From positions 1 through 64,000 of the forward strand of contig NZ_CP097350.1 in NCBI RefSeq assembly GCF_023516215.1: a stretch of 64,000 nucleotides of DNA, in the 5' to 3' direction. The DNA comes from Cytobacillus pseudoceanisediminis. GTDB taxonomy: Bacteria; Bacillota; Bacilli; Bacillales; Cytobacillaceae. Positions 8,758 through 16,916 of the stretch are shown piece by piece (the stretch's first letter is position 1; every line of letters begins with the position of its first letter). The notes beneath the pieces are model-generated. The model had not been told where the DNA came from, searched no databases, and saw nothing but the letters and a program-made list of their open reading frames with translations. Both the position numbers and the translations under genes were made by a program.

Positions 8758-9621
8758 GTTCTTTTTGGGTATAGGTTCCTTCGACTATCTGTTTCAGATA
8801 GTATGATGCAGTATTTTCTTCAATTCCTAATTCGGCGGCTATTAGCTGGATTGGTACTTTTTTAGAATAAAGATCAAATGCGATAGCTCTTCGAATTATA
8901 GTAAGAGTTAAAGCTGGAGATCCTTCAGGAGGTAATCACGAGATATTGCTCTTAAATGACTTTGCATGGACATTACCTGTATAGGTCCAGTTACGTTCTC
9001 TCCGTGATGTTTTGTCGTAAATACATACTCGCTGCCATTAAAAAAAGTGGAGTAAAAGTACTCATGGAAGTACGCCACTTCAGATCCCTGGAGGGTAATG
9101 GTTCTATTTTTCAATTGAATTTCAACTATATCTTTATTTGCGTTATCTTTAACTTTATCCTTGGTAAATCCAAACTCAGCCATCTTTAAGCCTTTAGTGG
9201 CCAATAAAAACAATACTTTTCTAAGCGGCGAATATTCATCATTAAGCAGAACTAGATCAAGTACTTTTAGAATTTCGTGAAATTGAATGTGCACAGTTGG
9301 CTTTTCTTTTACAACAAACCTCTTGATTTTGACTGCAGGATCAACACTTAAAGGTACTTTGTCAGTTTCCCAAAAATAGTTAAACATAGTCTTTAAAATG
9401 GCAAGTTCTTTATTTATTGTCGAGATACTTTTTTCTCTTATATCACGTTGATACTCTAAGTATTTGATTATGTCTGAAGAGGTAATTTGAAAAGGTTCCT
9501 TATTCTCCGGATATTTATCTTTAATAAAGGCAAAAAATTGGTTTATAACCTTTTCGTAGCTATTTACTGTTTCCTCACTATACCCTTTATTTTCGATATG
9601 CTTAATAAATCCGTAAGGCAT
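8750..9621 (-). CDS. Tyrosine-recombinase-like protein with degenerate active site; frameshifted
   Basis: About 290 residues when a missing C near 8926-8932 is allowed for. The N-terminal SAM-like core-binding domain (residues 1-90) contains YSEETVNSYEKVINQFFAFI. The catalytic domain is recognisable from ATKGLKMAEF and from the C-terminal LTIIRRAIAFDLYSK...IAAELGIEENTASYYLKQ. In active enzymes these carry Arg (here Lys in GLKMAE), His-x-x-Arg (here Thr-x-x-Arg) and a second His or Trp (here Glu in AELG); only the second Arg and the Tyr remain. It may therefore bind DNA without cutting, for example as a regulator or architectural factor. Confidence 0.65.
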
Positions 9622-9893
9622 TCATTCTCCCCTCCTAATATCAGACCTTTATATTTCCTATATTATACTAGATTATATGTTCGTATCTTCCTTAAAAACT
9701 AAAAAACTGCCAATTTTAAGTGGTTTTTTGTTGTAATTTACTACCGCAAATTTTAGACTCACCTTAACTACTCAGTGGTTTTGAAACCTAACTTTTTTAG
9801 AGTTCAGTTGTACCCTGTATTTTATTTATTTTTCAAACCAAGAACGCAGCTAAGGTTTAACAAAAACCCATTAGAAATACAATAATAATGACT

Positions 9894-9935
9894 AAAAAAA
9901 GCTCATCCCAGTAAATATTTTACTGAATGAGCTTT
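9894..9935 (-). terminator. Terminator after the 37-aa membrane peptide gene
   Basis: AAAGCTCAT...AGTAAA (9898-9914) pairs with TTTACT..ATGAGCTTT (9918-9935); on the minus strand seven U residues follow, so it ends minus-strand transcription. Confidence 0.75.
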
Positions 9936-9958
9936 AATAGCTTTAGGAGATATTGAAC

Positions 9959-10072
9959 TTACCAATTAATGATTGTCCTGGCGATAGCTGCAAGCAGAGT
10001 TACTGCGGTTGCAGCCACCACCACTTTATCAATTGTTCTAACTGTTTTCTCTTTAAAATTATATGTTAACAC
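9959..10072 (-). CDS. Small membrane peptide (37 aa)
   Basis: A GTG-started frame with AAGGGGTGGGG about seven bases upstream encodes a 37-residue peptide. The first 16 residues are basic (FKEKTVRTIDK), followed by a hydrophobic span VVVAATAVTLLAAIA and the end RTIINW. It is followed at once by its own strong terminator. The size, basic-plus-hydrophobic layout and private terminator make it a plausible real gene, perhaps a membrane peptide or toxin-like product, but no antitoxin was found. It lies downstream of the TubY-like gene. Confidence 0.5.
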   Translation of the reverse strand: MLTYNFKEKTVRTIDKVVVAATAVTLLAAIARTIINW

Positions 10073-10138
10073 TCTGCCCCACCCCTTATGAACAACTTTA
10101 GTAAACCTATTATAAAACATATGTTCGGATATTTCAAT

Positions 10139-11052
10139 CTATTTCATATTTGCACTTAATAGTTTTTTGTCATCTACATCAGTATCAAGCTGCATATTCG
10201 AAAAAGATTCACGCTCTTGCTGTAGTAATGTAGTTACTTTCCTTTTTCCTCTTGGAGTGCTTCTACTTCTTTTCTTGCTATATTGATCTTTTCTTTAATT
10301 TCTTGATCCATTTTTTCTTTTAGCTTTGTTTCAACATCTTTGTTAATTTGTTCAACATCTATATTATCAGGTTTTTTAAATAGCCCTAAGAAAGATGATT
10401 TTTGAACACTTTTCTTCAATGAGGTTGATAAGAGCTGAGTTTGTTTTTCTTCTAAATATTTCATATATGCATCTGTTTTTATCTGGTCGATTTCAACTTC
10501 TTTTCTCTCTAGTTTTCTCTCAATATCAGAAATGTCTTTCTCGTACTTTAGTATGTTCAGCATTTTACTCTGAAACCCTAAATTTCTCTCCATAGTTAAT
10601 AAGCGTTCTTCATAATTATTTTGAAGCTGATCGTTATATTCTTGAAGATCGCTGCTTTCACGTTGAACCCTCTTTACATTCCCTCCCATTGAAACACCAG
10701 GTTGCATTCCCAGCTCAGCAAGCAAATCCACAGAAGTTTTTGAGGCTTTGTCCATTAATATAAATATTAAATGTAACCGAAATACACTTTTATAGTTTAA
10801 CCTATAGTACTTCCCGAACTTTTCCGGTTGTATGTACTCGATTAGATCTGAACGAAAATGATTTCTAATTGTAGAATCCGACCGTTCAATAATACGGCCT
10901 GCCTCTACAGTGCTATATGTCATGTCCTTATGCATTGATAAAATTCCGTTTGTGAACACACTGTCCTCTAACCCATTCAAAACAGCCATTCTGTAAATAG
11001 GGTCATTTTCAAATTCTTCCATAAGCAGCTCTTTCATATCTAAGTTTTCCAC
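10139..11052 (-). CDS. TubY-like HTH and coiled-coil protein; frameshifted near the 3' end
   Basis: About 304 residues. The start GTG 11052 is preferred because GGAGGTGA precedes it. Residues 40-95 look like a MerR-type helix-turn-helix (TYSTVEAGRIIERSDSTIRNHF), and a long coiled coil follows (ERKLERKEVEIDQIKT). This layout resembles TubY, the third protein of some TubZ partition loci; tubZ and tubR lie downstream on the same strand order. A missing A near 10245 hides the real end: the other frame continues with KVTTLLQQERESFS and stops at 10139. The upstream region 11130-11370 is full of AACG/CGTT motifs that could be its binding sites. Confidence 0.55.
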
Positions 11053-11099
11053 ATCCTCACCTCCAGTACTGTAGATTTCTACAATCATTTATAAAAAAT

Positions 11100-11375
11100 A
11101 TTACACTTAAACCATCCATAAATCAACTCAAAACGTTGATATATTAGGCGTTAGCAACCTCCGAACGATTCGCAGCGCTTGCGATATCCGTCGCAAACGA
11201 ACATCAGCGCGAGCGCTACCTTACGTAATTTAATAAATCAATAACGTAGTTGATTCATGCATACAAATATGAATCCATCGTTTTCGTAATTGAATTATAA
11301 GGAACGCTATTTAACGTTCCGTAAACGGTAACGCTATCCATCGTTTGTGTGTGTTAACGCTTGATTTATCAGCTT
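11100..11375. repeat. Cluster of AACG/CGTT motifs upstream of the TubY-like gene
   Basis: About 270 bases hold many copies of AACG or CGTT within short palindromes, for example AACGTT at 11133 region, GGAACGCTATTTAACGTTCC, TAACGCTATCC and GTTAACGCTTG between 11290 and 11365. No gene is present. The density suggests an operator or centromere-like array. Confidence 0.5.
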
Positions 11376-11384
11376 TTATTGTGA

Positions 11385-12780
11385 TTTTGTTTGTAATTGA
11401 ATGAGATTGAATGCTGAAGTAACGTCCATACTTCTTTGAATGAAGGTGATTGATGATTTCGATACCAATTAACCAGGGTAAGAGACTATGTTTGCGTCTT
11501 GGATCATCATAAGCAATTGTTTTGAAGCCCTATAAGTAAATTTTACTAATCTAAGGGCATTCTTTGATTCTATCTTTTATAGTTATAGCCGTCAGAATGT
11601 TATTTTGTATTTAGCTAGATATAAAATACTTTTGTATGTGCTGCATTTGAGGTTGTTAATTGTGGTACACAAATAAAACGTTGATACATAAGGGATTGTT
11701 TAGTTGTGTACCTTTATGGTACACAAAAATGGTACAGAACCTGAAGTTACAAAAAAATAGCCCTAAAGGGCAGGGTTTTTAGAATTATATCATTCAGATC
11801 TGTAACTTTAGCTTTCTTAGGTTTGTTCTAATTTTCTTCTAAAGTCATATTTTGTTTCGAGAAGAGAAGAAGTCACCGAATTCTTATATTCCTAGTGTTG
11901 AAGAAATTAGTCTGATTTTCGTGTTTGTTGAGATAAAGTGTAAAAACAGCGTCCAGGCATCATTGAATGAAGGTGATTTTAGTTTTTTCACCAATTGTCC
12001 AGTACTTAGAGGCAATGATAAGTCTGGCTTACTAAAGGATATTGGGTTGAGCTCTTTAAGCAAAATTTGAATAAACTAAGGAAATTCATTGGTATTACCT
12101 CCCATGGCTTTAGATGTCTGAATTTATATTCGGATAGGGAACACATTATCAAAGTGTAAAAACTTTTTTGTGTACCACATTCGAGGTAGCTAATTGGGGT
12201 ACACAAAAAAACCATTGATATTATAAGGATTGTTTTATTGTGTTCCGTTACGGTACACAAAAGAGGTACATAACCAGGAGTAATAGAATAATACAAAAAA
12301 CGGCCCTTAAAGGATTATTTTTTATTTTCTATATCATCTAAAGTCATCATATTTTCCGTTGTATAGTAGTATTTGATACTCATAGCGTCGAAGAATGAGT
12401 CTGTTACTCGTATTTGATTGAGGTGCAGCGCAAAAACAGCGTCCGCACTTCATTGAATGAATCTGATTTTAGTTTTTTATATCAATTGTCCAGAAATATG
12501 AAGCAATGTTAAGTCTTGGCTTACCAAAGGCCTTTGTTTTGATCCTTTGTATATAAACCTAACTAATCTAGGTGCATTCATTGTTATTTTCTATAGAGGC
12601 ATTTGACTCTAAATGAATGAAAATTCTAAGCAAAGCGTAAAAACTTATATGGTGTACCATTCAAGATTGAACTAGGGTACACAAATTAAAAATTGATTAA
12701 TATAAAAGGTGGTATTTAGTTATGTTCCTTTATGGTACGTAAAAGAGGTGTACAATCCAGTGTATAAGAATGATATAAAA
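11385..12780. repeat. Decayed tandem array of tubZ-tail and centromere-like units
   Basis: The segment contains about two and a half degenerate copies of a unit of roughly 500 bp. Each unit has GTACC/GGTAC palindromes (for example 11665, 11712, 12164, 12199, 12255), then a stretch like the 3' end of tubZ (11762-11920 and 12300-12400), then a TTGAATGAAGGTGATT-like segment (11440, 11963 and 12450 regions). The copies carry many stops and indels, so no protein is made. The intact copy is the tubZ end at 12807 onward. Repeated duplication and decay is the simplest explanation; retained palindromes may still bind TubR. Confidence 0.65.
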
Positions 12781-12782
12781 AA

Positions 12783-12806
12783 ACAAGCCTCGGAAGGCTT
12801 GTCATT
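12783..12806 (-). terminator. tubZ terminator
   Basis: ACAAGCCT (12783-12790) pairs with AGGCTTGT (12795-12802); on the minus strand a U run follows. It ends the tubR-tubZ transcript. Confidence 0.8.
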
Positions 12807-14162
12807 TTAGAAATCAATATCATTCAAATCTGCAACTTTAGCTTTCTTTGGCTTGTTCTCATTTTCCTCAAATTCTAAATCATCTAAAGTCATCTTTTTC
12901 CGTCGAACTGTAGTGTTTCCAGAAGAGAAGAAGTCATCAAATTCATCTAACCCTAGTGCTGAAGAAGCTTGTTTCTTAGCTTCCTCTTGTTCTTTTTCTA
13001 GTTGTTCCCACTGAGATAATTCTTCTCTTAACTGTTGAATTCTTACAGAGGGAGAAGGGTAAACGGCAAGCCCATATAAAGTAAGGTTATCCAACTTGCT
13101 GTTTTTAGATATTGACAGGTTTACTTTGGTATCAAGCAAGTCAGAAGTATATCTAAAAACATCATCTGCAATCTTAGGTGAAATATTCTTCGAAGAAGGA
13201 TATAGAACTGCTACAGCACCAGCCACAGCATTTTGCACTTTATAAGTAGCTAGTACTTCATTGTTATTAAATAGATTTCCTATAACAGACTCAATATTTT
13301 CATCATTTTTCAGTTCCTTATGCTTCGATATAGATAGCCAGCCTGGAGTTGATAAGGTAGTAAGTAGCTCCGTTTTATCAAATACGGACCGTCCATCTAA
13401 AAGTGGTAGAGATGAAATTTCAGCTAAAGCACTTGCTATTACCATATTGCTATAGGATTTAGCATCAATTTCAAGGCCACCGTATGTTTTGAGAGGGCTA
13501 TTTGCGTAATAGTCTTTCATTTTTTCATTATCAATAACTACAGCAGCACCCATTTTGTTTTCATTCATAAGCTGTTGAATCACACTAATTCCAGCAAGAG
13601 CGTTTCTTCTAAACGCAGATCCTCTTTCATCAGAAGAAGGCAGGGAGCAAATAACACCTAACGGGATTTTTCCGCCTGGTAGGGCTCTATTTTCTCTGAC
13701 TTTCGATAGGTAAGCTAATGCTACTTTAAGAGCTCCATTACCAGTCCCGCCGCCTAAACTTACACAAACCCATACGAATTCTGAGTCCTGTACTGCATCG
13801 TCAAGTGCGACCTTTTTATATAAATCTGCATTTTCTTTAGCGATTTCAAATCCAAGCTGTGCATTTTTATCCGTACCTTCTAGTTCAGGAAAGTCCTTAC
13901 TAGAAGTTACAATCCTATGTGTTTCCGGGATCAAGTTTTTATGTTCTTCCATATCCGATTTTGATGAATTGAGTAGGAAAGTTGGGTACCCAAACCTTGA
14001 TAATTCAGCAGCGATTCGGCCACCACCTTGTCCAAGACCGATAATTGCTTGTGAAGGATAACGATCCATTTCAGATTTTAGTTCATCAGATAGTAAATGT
14101 GGGGATAACAGCGCTTTAATTGCACCTAACTTTTCATTTTCTCCAAAAGCCTTAATCATCAT
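12807..14162 (-). CDS. tubZ: TubZ-like tubulin/FtsZ-family partition GTPase
   Basis: The 451-residue protein has the tubulin/FtsZ nucleotide-binding signature GGGTGNG at about residues 137-143 and an N-terminal GLGQGGGRIAAE glycine loop. FtsZ is usually shorter than 400 residues and lacks this charged C-terminal tail (MTLDDLEFEENENKPKKAK), which fits TubZ of large Bacillus plasmids. TubZ filaments treadmill and pull plasmid copies via TubR bound to the centromere. The gene follows tubR with overlapping stop and start. Downstream lies an array of decayed copies of its own 3' end. Confidence 0.85.
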   Translation of the reverse strand: MMIKAFGENEKLGAIKALLSPHLLSDELKSEMDRYPSQAIIGLGQGGGRIAAELSRFGYPTFLLNSSKSDMEEHKNLIPETHRIVTSSKDFPELEGTDKNAQLGFEIAKENADLYKKVALDDAVQDSEFVWVCVSLGGGTGNGALKVALAYLSKVRENRALPGGKIPLGVICSLPSSDERGSAFRRNALAGISVIQQLMNENKMGAAVVIDNEKMKDYYANSPLKTYGGLEIDAKSYSNMVIASALAEISSLPLLDGRSVFDKTELLTTLSTPGWLSISKHKELKNDENIESVIGNLFNNNEVLATYKVQNAVAGAVAVLYPSSKNISPKIADDVFRYTSDLLDTKVNLSISKNSKLDNLTLYGLAVYPSPSVRIQQLREELSQWEQLEKEQEEAKKQASSALGLDEFDDFFSSGNTTVRRKKMTLDDLEFEENENKPKKAKVADLNDIDF

Positions 14163-14499
14163 ATGTGTTGCTCCTTCCTTAACTTTTCTTCATAAAGTAG
14201 TTGTGCTAATTGTTTGCCTCTTACTGTAACAAAATAGGGAGTCGCGGTTCCGTCTTCTTTTTCTCAACAAACCCTTGAGCTTCTAGAGTCAAAAAAGCGG
14301 AATCATACTTCTTTCGTTTGCTATGAAAGTTATCTAACCTGGTCTTAACCAGGCCTCTATGTATCTTGTTTTCTTTTACGACCTGTCTAAATACGTCTAT
14401 AGTAAAGTCATCTAGCTTCTTTCTAAGAAATCGCAGCGTGTCATTATCGTATTCCAACTCATCTAAGTCTCTGAAACTCTTAGCTTCAAGTTCACTCAT
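14159..14499 (-). CDS. tubR: TubR-like centromere-binding wHTH protein; frameshifted
   Basis: About 113 residues. As assembled it stops at residue 92, but adding one A in the run near 14262-14266 continues the frame with TATPYFVTVRGKQLAQLLYEEK and ends in a TGA overlapping the tubZ ATG. The restored length and the winged-helix ending (a beta wing followed by a helix) fit the TubR family. TubR binds iterated sites upstream of its own gene and links them to TubZ filaments; it also represses the operon. Candidate sites are the GTACC palindromes at 14535-14745. Confidence 0.65.
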
Positions 14500-14534
14500 A
14501 CCTTCACCACCTTATGAACCTTAAAAGACCTCTT

Positions 14535-14745
14535 TTATGTACCTTTAAGGAACATTATAGAAAACAAGCCAAATAAAAGCAATATTTATACTTAATTATC
14601 TACAAATAAATGTACTATCCATCCTTTGTTGCGTACCTCAATTGTGGTACATAATAAAAATCTCAGACACATTTATTGCTGATAATATATACCCTTCAAT
14701 AACTCTCAATGCGCACCATAATTGCGTACCTCAATTATGAACCTT
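14535..14745. promoter_or_regulatory. Putative tubC centromere/operator
   Basis: Three related palindromes lie just upstream of tubR: GTACCTTTAAGGAAC (14539-14553), GTACC..GGTAC (14633-14650) and a pair around CACCATAATTGCGTACC (14714-14730) ending in TTATGAACC. The order TubR sites then tubR then tubZ is standard for type III partition loci. Confidence 0.55.
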
Positions 14746-14759
14746 AAAACTTACATAAT

Positions 14760-15460
14760 AAAGTCTACTATATTTCATTTTCGTATCATTAAATTCAATT
14801 TAGTTCAGTATAAAGGGGGTAGATAGATCATCTTCGATCACAATTCAACATCATTCAACTTACATATTTACCGTTGTCTAGCAATCATTCAGGTTCATTC
14901 AAGCTCATGTACTAGCATTTGAATTAATATAAATTTTTTCAAGTAAATTCAATACATTGTTTTATATTATTACTGGAAGATGGAGTATTAAATGCAGGGA
15001 AGACAGTCCAGAAGGGAAATGAACGTAGGAGATTGTCGGTAGCGGGTAGATCTCGAAAGGATTCCTAACTATCTTTTATATATGGGTATTCACTATTCCA
15101 TTCAAATTCTTGATCGTATCTTTAGTCCTCAATATATAACAAAATCAGTAAAATTCCGCTTACCAGTGGAAAGGTTGCGGTGGAACGATTATCGTTCCAC
15201 CAGAAGTTTTCCACCATGGTACACCAATAAAAGTACTATGAAGTCTTGGTATTATCGTAAATAAGGGTTCGAAAGCAAGTGTGAGTTCTTACCGTGTTTT
15301 CACACCGTTAATCTTACAGTAATGAGACTGAATTCTATTGATTTTACAACATCGATTTGTACCCTAAAATATAGCTATTTCATAACAAAACTTATTAAGT
15401 ATGAAGGTCACCATTCTTTGTATATCCCTGTATAATCATTCGCTAGATATCACGATATTT
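14760..15460. other. Intergenic region with TTCAA repeats and a strong palindrome; no gene seen
   Basis: No convincing coding region is present. Between 14790 and 14955 there are about eight TTCAA or ATTCA motifs, several in direct orientation. At 15179-15201 lies a perfect 11-bp inverted repeat around one base (described separately). The region separates the partition operon from the transfer operon and is a natural place for an origin of transfer. Confidence 0.5.
15162..15220. promoter_or_regulatory. Nested palindrome, candidate oriT or operator
   Basis: GGTGGAACGAT (15179-15189) and ATCGTTCCACC (15191-15201) form a perfect inverted repeat with a one-base spacer. It is nested inside an imperfect outer pair, ACCAGTGGAAA (15162-15172) with TTTCCACCATGGT (15208-15220). 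Such structures occur at conjugative origins and at repressor sites. No relaxase recognition sequence is known to me here. Confidence 0.4.
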
Positions 15461-15462
15461 TA

Positions 15463-15568
15463 TTGCCAGCTCTGATATAAAATGGTATACTCAGGTCGAA
15501 ATTTCATATCTAAAGGGACGACCCTGGACTCACTAAGCTTAGGCTTGGTTTGTTCGGGGTCTTTTTTT
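15463..15568 (+). promoter_or_regulatory. Type B leader, copy 1, upstream of the transfer operon
   Basis: Promoter TTGCCA-N17-TATACT (15463-15491) is followed by GGGACGACCC (15515-15524). Its CCC is part of the 5' arm of a terminator, GACCCTGGAC (15520-15529) pairing with GTTCGGGGTC (15552-15561) and then seven T. Readthrough is probably regulated by which hairpin forms. Confidence 0.65.
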
Positions 15569-15591
15569 ATCTCATAGAAGGGAGGCTATAA

Positions 15592-16916
15592 GTGGTGAGT
15601 GATAAGTCTATCTATACTTACAATAATGGCAGGGCATGGATAACTGAAAAAGATAAAGAATTATTAAAGCTAATATGGTTACATAAATCAGTAACTGTCT
15701 CACAAGTAAGGTTTTTTCTTTTAAAGGCATATGGTATGAAAAAGAGTGCTGTCTACAAGAAGCTTCAGAAATGGAACGAGCTTAAGATTACCAAAACACA
15801 AGTTTATAGCGGGAGGAAGAAGGTCCAATTAAGATGTGTACAGATCAATAAGAATGGAATTGATATTTTAGTAAATGAAGGGGTTATCCATAATTCAACT
15901 TATCCTTTGGTAGAGCTGCCAAATCCTAAAACGGCTGATCACTTCTTTTTAACAAGAGAAATAGTAATAAGAACGTATTTAGAGTTTTATAAAAAGGGAG
16001 GTAGGTTTACTTCAATTCCTCCATTAGAAACTCCATACTATGACACTAAAGTGAAGAAGGCTTATAAAGAACAGGAAAAAACCTCTTAAAAATACCAACT
16101 CTAGTAGAACCGGATTGGATATTGTACAGTGATTCATCAATACTGAATATTGAATCGGATACCGGGCATGAAAGAGCAAATACTATCATCGATAAAGTTA
16201 AAAGGTATGTAGAATATAATGCTCAGAATTTAGAACATAAAGACCATCATATATTGATTGCCCCTATAGATTCTGCAGATGATGACATCCTATGCTATGT
16301 GGAAGATCGGCCAAAAGAACGTAAAAAGCGTGTAAGCCAAATAAAAGAATATGTTATTAGGGCAAGCGCTCATATCATTCCTAACCTTCATTTCCATGTG
16401 GTCACTTCTAGCAGAGCAGGGAAAGTAGCTTATAACATACTAACAGGAAAGACTAAGGAACATTCCTATGTACTAAATGAAAGTATTGGAGCTTTAGAAA
16501 CTAATAAACACCTCAATGTTTCAATGGTAAAAAGGCTACCTGAAGAGTTTTATACCGGAAACGTATTAAATTCATATTTTGCTGACGGCCATTTTGACAT
16601 GAAAAGAGAAGGAGAGAAGGTAAAAACATTTTTAATCAAAGTAATGGATGAAGGCTGCGTAAAGTCCTTGGACCAACTTGCTTATTTAAACTGGCTTTTA
16701 GAAAAAGACCGTTATAAAAGTCATGTCGATGGAATCCTTGCTATCTATCAAACAGAAGAGGAGAGACTGCATGATAATCTGGGTGACCTTTGGGAGTTAA
16801 ATCATGTCTATTTCAGTTCTTTAGAAAGGCTACAAAGAAATAGTATTGACGGATCAACATTTTATCAGCAAACCTCTAAATTTAAGAGGAAGAAGGTCTT
16901 GCTTTATGAGGGATAA
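15592..16916 (+). CDS. Replication-relaxation family protein; frameshifted
   Basis: About 441 residues when one A is added to the run at 16075-16081; the frames then join through KNLLKIPTLVEPDW. The N-terminal 80 residues are a winged helix (DKELLKLIWLHKSVTVSQ and a KLQKWNELKIT wing). The EPDW segment and the following SDTGHERANTIIDKVKRY match the replication-relaxation family, often found in Gram-positive mobile elements near transfer genes. The role is not well defined, but a DNA-binding function in transfer or replication is likely. GTG start with a GGGAGG site; its 3' end overlaps the coupling-protein gene. Confidence 0.65.

Noticed and set aside
11852..12296. Open frames on both strands within the repeat array
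   Set aside because: They lie in decayed tubZ-tail copies and are interrupted by chance stops only; similarity is at the DNA level.
15082..15264. 60-codon open frame in the intergenic region
   Set aside because: It covers the large palindrome, has no convincing ribosome site and its sequence has no protein-like pattern.
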